Below, in pieces: positions 1 through 6,574 of a DNA stretch of 64,000 bases. The position numbers and the translations under genes are program-made. The DNA is from JBBROS01 sp965217935 (lineage in GTDB: Bacteria; Pseudomonadota; Alphaproteobacteria; Acetobacterales; Acetobacteraceae), in NCBI GenBank assembly GCA_965217935.1, contig OZ244581.1:4624743-4688742 (forward strand), read 5' to 3'. The notes beneath the pieces were generated by a model, which worked only from the letters and a program-made list of their open reading frames with translations, was not told where the DNA came from and did no database searches. Position 1 is the stretch's first letter; the number at the start of each line of letters is the position of its first letter.

Positions 1-2
1 TC

Positions 3-278
3 CCGCTCGCGTTCACCGGCCTGCCGCTCCGCATCGAAGGCTTCACCAACCTTGTCACCCCCAAGGGCAAGGACCTGTTCAACCGCGAGACCAAGGTCGA
101 GATTCTCTCGCAGACCCGCCTCACCCTCGATCTCGGCAAGGTCGCGTTCAACAAAGCCGCCTTCCTCGATCTCAGCGTCGGCTTCCAGTACTGGTTCAAC
201 AAGTTCGGCAACGACCACACCAAGGTTCCGGGTTCGATCGAGACCGCGCCCTTCATTGCGACCCGGGTGCATTTCTGA
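3..278 (+). CDS. Outer-membrane protein, C-terminal part (5' end outside window)
   Basis: The frame is open from the window edge to TGA at 276-278 and gives 91 residues. The sequence alternates polar and hydrophobic residues as in beta strands (RLTLDLGKVAF, AFLDLSVGFQYWF) and ends in VHF. A terminal Phe preceded by alternating residues is the usual signature for BAM-assembled outer-membrane barrels. It stands upstream of a purine permease, so a nucleoside or purine channel of the Tsx type is possible, but that is inference from context only. The N-terminus and signal peptide lie outside the window. Confidence 0.5.
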   Translation, partial: PLAFTGLPLRIEGFTNLVTPKGKDLFNRETKVEILSQTRLTLDLGKVAFNKAAFLDLSVGFQYWFNKFGNDHTKVPGSIETAPFIATRVHF

Positions 279-309
279 GCGCCGCCGGCGGGCGCTCCGA
301 TGCCGGAAG

Positions 310-474
310 TTACCGCGTCAACACCGGCGTCACAGCCCTCTTCGCCGGCTGCGGCCCGGCCCCCATCGGATCGAGGTTGGGCTTGGCGTCAGGCGTCGGA
401 GCCTCGTGGCTGCATGCCCCTAGCGCAAGACCTGCCATCATGGTTGCGAAAGCGGCAAAAAGACGGAGCGACAT
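310..474 (-). CDS. Small lipoprotein (54 aa)
   Basis: A short ORF that opens with a textbook lipoprotein signal: MSLRLF, then a hydrophobic stretch, then the lipobox LGAC with Cys at residue 21. After the Cys it is a 33-residue Pro/Ala/Lys-rich tail with no recognisable domain. Alphaproteobacteria carry many such tiny lipoproteins of unknown role. It is convergent with the outer-membrane protein gene and divergent from the permease. There is no strong ribosome-binding site ahead of the ATG, so the signal sequence is the main support. I do not recognise a family. Confidence 0.5.
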   Translation of the reverse strand: MSLRLFAAFATMMAGLALGACSHEAPTPDAKPNLDPMGAGPQPAKRAVTPVLTR

Positions 475-689
475 GAACAAAACCCAATCAATTCTGACAT
501 GCGGACAAGACGTTCGGCGAAAACCGCGGCAATCACGCAGCGACAGGCGCTATTCTGCCGCCATCTCGCCCGGGCCGTCCAGTGCGATGCCGCATCGCCC
601 GGCTGAACCCGGTTATTGGCACAGATCATGCTTGGCCATGCAGGATTTACGGCCCGCTTTTCGTTGGGTTTCAGACCAAGGACCGTCTC
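475..689. other. Intergenic region upstream of the purine permease
   Basis: Carries the divergent promoters of the small lipoprotein and the permease. An in-frame upstream ATG for the permease exists at 582, but the extra 36 residues it would add look non-coding and do not resemble NCS2 N-termini. No tRNA, hairpin or other gene seen. Confidence 0.4.
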
Positions 690-2039
690 ATGCAGGTGAC
701 CAACGCAGCGCAGAAACCCGCATCCAACCCCATCCGCTTGCTGCTGCTCGCCCTCCAGCACGTGCTGGTCATGTATGCCGGCGCCGTCGCCGTCCCGCTC
801 ATCCTTGGCAGCGCACTCAAACTTCCGCGCGATCAGGTAGCGCTCCTGATCAACGCAGACCTGTTCGCCTGCGGCATCGCCACCTTTATCCAAGCCTACG
901 GCATCGGCCCGGCCGGCATCCGCCTGCCGGTGATGATGGGCGTCACCTTCGCCTCCCTCTCGCCGATGCTGGCGATGGCCGCCCAGCCGGACCTCGGCAT
1001 CCGCGCCATCTTCGGCTCCGTCATCGTCGCCGGCATCTTCGGCATCATCATCGCCCCCTTCATCAGCCGCCTGCTGCGCTTCTTCCCCTCCGTCGTCACC
1101 GGCTCCATCATCACCGTCATCGGCATCACGCTCATGCGCGTTGGCATCAATTGGATCGGCGGCGGACGTCCGACGGCGCCTGACTTCGGCGCGCCGGGCT
1201 ATATCGGCGTCGCCGCCCTCGTCCTCGCCGTCATCCTGCTGCTGCTGCGGTTCGGGACCGGCTTCGTGCGCAACACCGCAGTGCTGATCGGCATCGTGGT
1301 CGGCTACCTGCTCACCCTCGCCCTGGGCTGGGGCCAGTTCGACGGCCTGGAGCGGCAGCCCTGGGTCGCGGTGATCTACCCGTTCCAGTTCGGCCTGCCC
1401 GCATTCAACTTCGGCGCCGCAGCCTCGATGTGCCTGGTCATGATCGTGGTGATGATCGAGAGCACCGGCATGTTCCTGGCGCTCGGGGTGATGGTCGGCA
1501 AGCCGGTCACGCCGCAGGATCTGTCCCGCGGCCTGCGCGCCGACGGGCTCGGGACGCTGATCGGCGGCATCTTCAACACGTTCCCCTACACCTCGTTCTC
1601 GCAGAACGTCGGGCTGGTCGGCGTCACAGGCGTGACCAACCCCATGGTCTGCGTCGCCGGCGGCGCGATCATGCTGCTGCTCGGCCTGCTGCCCAAGATC
1701 GCCTTCATTGCCGCGTCGATCCCGCAATGCGTGCTGGGCGGCGCCGGGCTGGTGATGTTCGGCATGGTGGCGGCGACCGGCATCCGCATCCTCGCCACCG
1801 TCGATTACGAGCGCAACCGCGGCAACGTCTTCGTCGTCGCCATCTCGATCGGCTTCGGCATGATCCCGCTTGTGGCCCCCGGCCTGTTCAAGGCGGCGCC
1901 CGAGATCCTCCGCACCCCGCTCGACAGCGGCATCCTGCTGGCCGCCGTCGCCTCGGTCGTCCTGAACGCGTTCTTCAACCCGCACCAGCTCCGCGCCCCG
2001 GCCGGGGAACTGCCGACCGTCGTCGCCGACCACGCCTGA
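690..2039 (+). CDS. NCS2-family purine (xanthine/urate) permease
   Basis: A 449-residue inner-membrane protein of the nucleobase-ascorbate/NCS2 family, importing xanthine or uric acid with protons. The TM1 QH motif is present in LALQHVLVMYAG (residues 20-31), and the family signature reads QNVGLVGVTG (Q-N-x-G-x4-T-G). About twelve or more hydrophobic segments cover the whole length. ATG 690 gives the normal short cytoplasmic N-terminus. The urate oxidase gene follows 11 bases downstream, which makes urate or xanthine the likely substrate. Homologues are UacT, XanQ and PbuX; which purine it prefers cannot be read from the sequence. Confidence 0.85.
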   Translation: MQVTNAAQKPASNPIRLLLLALQHVLVMYAGAVAVPLILGSALKLPRDQVALLINADLFACGIATFIQAYGIGPAGIRLPVMMGVTFASLSPMLAMAAQPDLGIRAIFGSVIVAGIFGIIIAPFISRLLRFFPSVVTGSIITVIGITLMRVGINWIGGGRPTAPDFGAPGYIGVAALVLAVILLLLRFGTGFVRNTAVLIGIVVGYLLTLALGWGQFDGLERQPWVAVIYPFQFGLPAFNFGAAASMCLVMIVVMIESTGMFLALGVMVGKPVTPQDLSRGLRADGLGTLIGGIFNTFPYTSFSQNVGLVGVTGVTNPMVCVAGGAIMLLLGLLPKIAFIAASIPQCVLGGAGLVMFGMVAATGIRILATVDYERNRGNVFVVAISIGFGMIPLVAPGLFKAAPEILRTPLDSGILLAAVASVVLNAFFNPHQLRAPAGELPTVVADHA

Positions 2040-2050
2040 AGGAGAGAGCC

Positions 2051-2890
2051 ATGCCCCTGATCGCCAACAGCTACGGCAAAGGCCGCGTCCGTGTCTTACG
2101 GGTCCATCGCGGGGCCGAGCGCCACGAGGTGCGCGAACTCTCGGTTAGCACGAGCCTGGACGGCGATTTCGGCCGGGCGTTCACAGACGGCGACAACCGC
2201 CAGGTGATTGCCACCGACACGATCAAGAACATCACCAACATCGTCGCCCGGGAGAACCTTGCCGCCTCGGCCGAGCAGTATGGCGGGCTTCTGGCCGCGC
2301 GGTTCCTCGAACGCTACCCGCAGGTCGGGCGCGCCACCGTCACCATGCACGAGACCCGCTGGAGCCGGACCGAGATCGACGGCAAGCCTCACCCGCACAG
2401 CTTCGTGCTGGACGCGAACGGAAAGCCTTTCGCCGAAGTCAGCAGCACGCGCGAGCATATCGACGTGACTTCCGGCATCAGCGGCTACACCTTCATGAAA
2501 ACCACCGAATCCGGCTGGGTGGGCTATGTCATGGACGACTACACCACCCTGCCGCCCACAACCGACCGCATCGCCGCGACCGCCATGGATGCGCGCTGGA
2601 CCTGGCGATCCGAGCCTGCCGATTACGAGCGCGCCAATGCCCGCGTGCTGGAGGCCATGCTGCCCGTGTTCGCCGCCACCTACAGCAAGGGCGTCCAGGA
2701 CAGCCTCTACCGCATGGGCGAGGCGGCGCTCGCCGCTATCCCGGACCTCGCGACCATCACGATGGCTTGCCCGAACAAGCACTACCTGCCGATCAATCTT
2801 GCCCCGTTCGGCATGTCGGGCGACAACATGGTGTTCACGCCGACCGACGAGCCGCATGGGCAGATCGAGTGCACCATCGGGCGTGGTTAG
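2051..2890 (+). CDS. Urate oxidase (factor-independent urate hydroxylase)
   Basis: 279 residues. It oxidises urate with O2 to 5-hydroxyisourate and H2O2, the first step of uricolysis. The catalytic residues of the uricase fold are all visible: Lys10 in SYGKGRVRV, Thr57 in IATDTIKN, and a His at about 244 in PNKHYLPI. Full length with no insertions. An SD-like GGAGAGAG precedes the ATG, and the gene forms an operon with the upstream permease. No 5-hydroxyisourate hydrolase, OHCU decarboxylase or allantoinase lies in the window, so later steps must be encoded elsewhere. Its stop codon overlaps the stop of the convergent gene (TTAG, 2887-2890). Confidence 0.93.
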   Translation: MPLIANSYGKGRVRVLRVHRGAERHEVRELSVSTSLDGDFGRAFTDGDNRQVIATDTIKNITNIVARENLAASAEQYGGLLAARFLERYPQVGRATVTMHETRWSRTEIDGKPHPHSFVLDANGKPFAEVSSTREHIDVTSGISGYTFMKTTESGWVGYVMDDYTTLPPTTDRIAATAMDARWTWRSEPADYERANARVLEAMLPVFAATYSKGVQDSLYRMGEAALAAIPDLATITMACPNKHYLPINLAPFGMSGDNMVFTPTDEPHGQIECTIGRG

Positions 2891-4563
2891 CGCGCGGCTG
2901 CCGCCCGCAGGTCGGCGATCGTCGCCCGTGACGTGATCTGTTCGGGATCGGTCCGCAGTTCGATCAGCGCCGGCTTGCCGCTTGCCGCGGCCCGCTGAAA
3001 GGCCGGGCGGAACGCGCCGGTGGTTTCAACCAGCTCGCCGTGGCCGCCGAACGCCTCGATCCACTTGACGAAATCCGGGTTGGTCAGCCGCGTGCCCGAA
3101 ACCCGGCCCGGATAGGTCCGTTCCTGATACATCCGAATCGTCCCGTACATGCCGTTGTTGAATACGAGGAGGATGGGGCTCACGCCTTCCTGGAAGGCGG
3201 TGGCGATCTCCTGGCCGGTCATCAACATGCCTCCGTCGCCGACGAAGACGATCACTTGCCGGCCCGGATAGGCGACCGCTGCCCCGACGCCGGCCGGCAC
3301 GCCGTAACCCATCGCCCCGTTGGTCGGACCGATAAAGCGCTGCTCCTCACCGAAATTGATGAAGCGGGATGGCCAGGTCGCGAAGTTGCCCGCGTCGGAG
3401 GTGAAAACGGCGTCCGGGGCAGCCAGGTCCTCCAGGTCGCGCATCGCCTGGGCCAAGTTCAGCGGTCCCTTATACTCCGGCGCCGTGCGGCCTGCCTGGC
3501 GAAGCGACCGGAGATCGGCCGCCCATCCGCGCCAAGCCTGGCCGGCCGCGGGAGGCAAGGCAGCCGCCGCCTGCGCGAAGGCGTTGAGGTCAGCGGTGAT
3601 CCCCAGCACGGGACGGAACACCCGCCCGATCTCGGACTGGTCGGGATGGACCTGGATGATCGGCACGCCGCCGGCCGGTTCGAACAAGGCATAGCCCTGG
3701 CTCGTCGCCTCGCCCAGGCGCGAACCGATGGCGAGCACCAAGTCGGCCTGTTTCGCCTTGGCGACCAGCGCCGGGTCGGACCCGACGCCGAGGTCGCCGA
3801 CGAAGTTCTCTAGGCGGCCGTCGAACAGCGCCTGACGCCGGAAGCCGACCGCGGCCGGCAAGCCCTGGCGGACGATGAAATCGCGGATCGCGCCCCGGCC
3901 AGCCGGGCTCCACCCGCTGCCCCCGAGCACGACGAGCGGCCGTCGGCTTTCGGCCAGCAGGCCGGCCAAGCGGCGCATGGCGGCAGGGTCCGGATAGGCC
4001 GGGGCCGTCGTGATGCGGTTGATGTCCCGCACCGCGACCTGGCGCTTCTGCATCTCCTCCGAGAGCGCGATGACGACCGGACCCGGCCGCCCGGCAGTGG
4101 CGATGTCGACGGCCCTGGCGACGAGTTCGGGGATACGGCGGGCGTCGTCGATCTGCGTGACCCACTTGGCGAGCGGGCCGAACATCCGGCGGTAATCGAC
4201 TTCCTGGAAGCTGTCGCGATCCGTCTCGCCGAATGGGATCTGTCCTACGAACAGCAGCAAAGGGGTGCTGTCCTGCATCGCCACGTGAACGCCAATGGCG
4301 CCGTGACACGCGCCCGGGCCTCTCGTGACCATCGCGGCGGCAGGACGTCCCGTCAGCTTGGCATAGGCTTCGGCCATGTTCACCGCCCCGGCCTCGAACC
4401 GGCAGGTCACCAGGCGGACCCGCTCGCGCACCGCGTAGAGGCCGTCGAGCACGTCGAGATAGCTCTCGCCGGGGACGGCGAACACGCGGTCGATCCCTTG
4501 CGACAACAGGGCGTCGGCGAGCACGCGCCCGCCGGGCCGCATCATGGGCGCATCATCGGTCAT
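2887..4563 (-). CDS. Thiamine-diphosphate-dependent enzyme (acetolactate synthase-like)
   Basis: 558 residues with the three-domain architecture of the AHAS/POX family. N-terminal PYR domain: the catalytic Glu that activates the cofactor is in CRFEAGAVNMAEAY (E57), which argues against glyoxylate carboligase, where this position is Val. Central FAD/DHAP-like domain: around 190-330. C-terminal PP domain: the metal motif starts VGDGGMLMTG and ends about 25 residues later in LVFNNGMYGT. An upstream ATG at 4581 exists, but GGGAGGAG sits ideally ahead of the ATG at 4563, so that start is used. No small regulatory subunit (ilvN) is adjacent, so a catabolic or decarboxylating role is more likely than branched-chain synthesis. 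Substrate unknown. Confidence 0.8.
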   Translation of the reverse strand: MTDDAPMMRPGGRVLADALLSQGIDRVFAVPGESYLDVLDGLYAVRERVRLVTCRFEAGAVNMAEAYAKLTGRPAAAMVTRGPGACHGAIGVHVAMQDSTPLLLFVGQIPFGETDRDSFQEVDYRRMFGPLAKWVTQIDDARRIPELVARAVDIATAGRPGPVVIALSEEMQKRQVAVRDINRITTAPAYPDPAAMRRLAGLLAESRRPLVVLGGSGWSPAGRGAIRDFIVRQGLPAAVGFRRQALFDGRLENFVGDLGVGSDPALVAKAKQADLVLAIGSRLGEATSQGYALFEPAGGVPIIQVHPDQSEIGRVFRPVLGITADLNAFAQAAAALPPAAGQAWRGWAADLRSLRQAGRTAPEYKGPLNLAQAMRDLEDLAAPDAVFTSDAGNFATWPSRFINFGEEQRFIGPTNGAMGYGVPAGVGAAVAYPGRQVIVFVGDGGMLMTGQEIATAFQEGVSPILLVFNNGMYGTIRMYQERTYPGRVSGTRLTNPDFVKWIEAFGGHGELVETTGAFRPAFQRAAASGKPALIELRTDPEQITSRATIADLRAAAAR

Positions 4564-4583
4564 GGCTTGCTCCTCCCGCATTC

Positions 4584-4650
4584 GACTGCAATCGCCCTGA
4601 CTGGCAAAGGCAGGGCGTCAATTGCCAGTCCAGATCAGTGCTATACCCTT
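4584..4650. repeat. Intergenic repeat family 1, copy A
   Basis: About 65 bases, similar to segments at 14814-14870, 31311-31378 and 42581-42650. It contains two interleaved inverted repeats: CGCCCTG (4593-4599) with CAGGGCG (4611-4617), and GACTGGCAA (4599-4607) with TTGCCAGTC (4622-4630). The overlapping arms could fold as a pseudoknot or as alternative hairpins. No ORF. It resembles REP/MITE-type repeats in size and placement. Confidence 0.55.
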
Positions 4651-4685
4651 GTCGTCCTGACACGTTCAGGACGACAAGGGTATAG
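4641..4685. repeat. Perfect 20-bp inverted repeat with 5-nt loop
   Basis: Left arm 4641-4660, loop CACGT 4661-4665, right arm 4666-4685. All 20 pairs match. It continues directly from repeat copy A. There is no T-run after the right arm, so a standard intrinsic terminator is unlikely. It lies between two divergent genes, about 60 bases ahead of the Lrp-like gene. Confidence 0.75.
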
Positions 4686-4747
4686 CGTCACGATAGGCGG
4701 TTCGGCGATTGACGGGAACCGTGCCGCCGGGCACCGTCTGGCGTGTC

Positions 4748-5002
4748 ATGCGGGCTATCTTCGTCCAGATCAAATGCCAGATGGGCCAGGCCTACCACGT
4801 CGCGCAAACCGCGGTGGACACGGTCGAGCAGTTGTCGGAGATCTACTCCACATCGGGCCAGTATGATTTGATCGGCAAGTTCTACCTTGACCCTGATCAG
4901 GATACCGGGCTGTTCGTGACCGAGCGCCTGCAAACGATCCCCGGCGTGGCCGACACCTACACGCTCATCACGTTCAACGCGTTCGCAGCGGGCAGGACGT
5001 AG
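4748..5002 (+). CDS. Stand-alone Lrp/AsnC ligand-binding (RAM) domain protein
   Basis: 84 residues beginning MRAIFVQIKCQMG. The fold is the alpha/beta RAM domain of Lrp/AsnC regulators: the segments VAQTAVDTVEQLSEIYSTSGQYDLIGKFYL and IPGVADTYTLITFNAF are typical. The DNA-binding helix-turn-helix is absent, which is normal for the stand-alone subfamily. Such proteins usually form decamers that bind amino acids or modulate a full-length partner. An upstream in-frame ATG at 4709 would add 13 residues with no family support. The ligand is unknown. Confidence 0.8.
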   Translation: MRAIFVQIKCQMGQAYHVAQTAVDTVEQLSEIYSTSGQYDLIGKFYLDPDQDTGLFVTERLQTIPGVADTYTLITFNAFAAGRT

Positions 5003-5021
5003 CGCGCTCCGCCATCGGCGG

Positions 5022-6446
5022 TTATCGGCGGGACGAGTGGCCGGACACGGCGGTTCCTGCGTCCGCCGGCAGCGCGAGGCACGCGGCCGCCAACCCGGCC
5101 GTGATGATCGCGAGCGCGGCGAAGGCGCCGTGGAATGCCGGCAACGGGGCCGCCGGGCCGAGCGCCGCGCCGGCGACGCGCAGCAGCAGCGCGCCGATCG
5201 CCACGCCGAAGCCGTTGCTGAGCTGGAAGGCGACGCTGAACCAGGTGTTGGCCGGCCCCATCTGCGTTTGCGGCACGTCGGCGAAGGCGAGCGTGTTGAG
5301 CCCGGTGAACTGCGTCGAGCGCGACGCCCCGGCCAGCAGCAGAAGCGGCAGGATGAACCACAGCGGAGTCGTGCCGCCGATCGCGGCGCAGCACGCCATG
5401 CAGGCGGCTTGCAGGCCCGCGTTGGCGCTCAGGACGGTGCGGAAGCCCCATCGCCGGAGGATGGCCGAGGTCAGCGGCTTGATCCCGAGATTACCCGCGA
5501 ACAGGACCAGAACCAGCAGCCCGGCGTGGAACGGGTCCATCCCGAACCCGAGCTGGAACAGCAGCGGCAACAGGAACGGCAAGGCGGCGATCATGGTCCG
5601 CGTGGCCGTGCCGGCCGTCATCACCAGCCTGAAGGTCGGGACCGCCCAGGGCGCCGGGTCGAGCAGCGGGTGGGGATGGCGGCGCAGGCGGCGGGCGAAG
5701 CCGGCGCCCGCGGCAGTCGAGGCCAACAGCAGCAACCCTGCGAGCGGCATCGACGGATCGGGCTGGCCCAGCAGGTCGAGCGCACGGCTGAGGCAAAGCA
5801 AGGCGGCAGCGGCGAGCGCGAAGCCGAGGCCGTCGAACGTTCGCGGCTGGGCCGGGATGCGCGGCGTCAAACGCAAGGCCAGCAGCGTCGCGGCCGCGCC
5901 GAGCGGCAGGTTGACGAAGAAGATGAGCCGCCAGCTCAGGTGTTCGGCGATGAAGCCGCCGAGCGGGGGACCGAGCAGCGGCGCGGAGAGGCCGGGCCAG
6001 GTCAGGGTGGCGATGGCGTTCATCAGGTCGGGCTTGGCCGTGGTTCGCAGCACGACGAGGCGGCCCACGGGCACCATCATGGCGCCGCCGATGCCTTGCA
6101 GCACCCGTGCCGCGACGAACTGCGGCAGACTTTGAGCAAGGCCGCAAAGGGCGGAGCTTATGGTGAACAGCACGATGGCGGCCGTGAACACCCTGCGCGC
6201 GCCGAACCGGTCGGCGGCCCAGCCGCCGGGGAGAATGAAGATCGCGACGGTCAGCAGGTAGGCGGAGATGCCGACGTGGAGGCTGACCGGGTCCGATTGC
6301 AGCGACAGGGCCATGCGCGGCAGTGCGGTGACGATGATGGTTCCATCCAGGAACTCCATGAAGAACGCGCCCGCGACGAGCAACGCCAGCGGGTTGAGCG
6401 GCGGCAAGGTCATGGGCGGCGGGTCGAGGGCAGCGGGTTTCTCCAC
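5022..6446 (-). CDS. MFS transporter, DHA2 (EmrB/QacA-like) family
   Basis: 474 residues, about fourteen predicted membrane segments. Early motifs of drug:proton antiporters are clear: FMEFLDGTIIVTALP in TM1, GWAADRFGARRVF after TM2 (motif A) and RVLQGIGGAMMVPVGR in TM4. It is a proton-driven exporter in the inner membrane. No membrane-fusion partner (EmrA) is adjacent, so it may work alone. It is convergent with the Lrp-like gene. The substrate cannot be predicted. Confidence 0.85.
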   Translation of the reverse strand: MEKPAALDPPPMTLPPLNPLALLVAGAFFMEFLDGTIIVTALPRMALSLQSDPVSLHVGISAYLLTVAIFILPGGWAADRFGARRVFTAAIVLFTISSALCGLAQSLPQFVAARVLQGIGGAMMVPVGRLVVLRTTAKPDLMNAIATLTWPGLSAPLLGPPLGGFIAEHLSWRLIFFVNLPLGAAATLLALRLTPRIPAQPRTFDGLGFALAAAALLCLSRALDLLGQPDPSMPLAGLLLLASTAAGAGFARRLRRHPHPLLDPAPWAVPTFRLVMTAGTATRTMIAALPFLLPLLFQLGFGMDPFHAGLLVLVLFAGNLGIKPLTSAILRRWGFRTVLSANAGLQAACMACCAAIGGTTPLWFILPLLLLAGASRSTQFTGLNTLAFADVPQTQMGPANTWFSVAFQLSNGFGVAIGALLLRVAGAALGPAAPLPAFHGAFAALAIITAGLAAACLALPADAGTAVSGHSSRR

Positions 6447-6574
6447 GTCGCGTCTTTTCAGGACGCGATCATCGGCCCGGACTGACGCGGAAGCAAAGCG
6501 GCGCGAAGATCACGGCTGGAGCGGCCAAAATCCTGCTCGAATCCTGGCCGCTCCAGCCGTCTGTGCGCCTGCGC

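Noticed and set aside
438..2033. 531-codon open frame on the minus strand opposite the purine permease
   Set aside because: Composition is typical for the antisense of a GC-rich gene (long Asp/Ala/Gly/Arg runs) and it exactly mirrors the permease; no start signal or domain.
2887..4563. Glyoxylate carboligase assignment for the ThDP enzyme
   Set aside because: The purine context suggested it, but the catalytic Glu (E57) is present, where Gcl has Val.
4641..4685. Intrinsic terminator
   Set aside because: The hairpin is strong but no T-run follows on either strand and it lies between divergent starts.
5037..6485. Plus-strand frame rich in Arg, Gly and Glu opposite the MFS gene
   Set aside because: Antisense shadow; the minus-strand MFS product has all family motifs.
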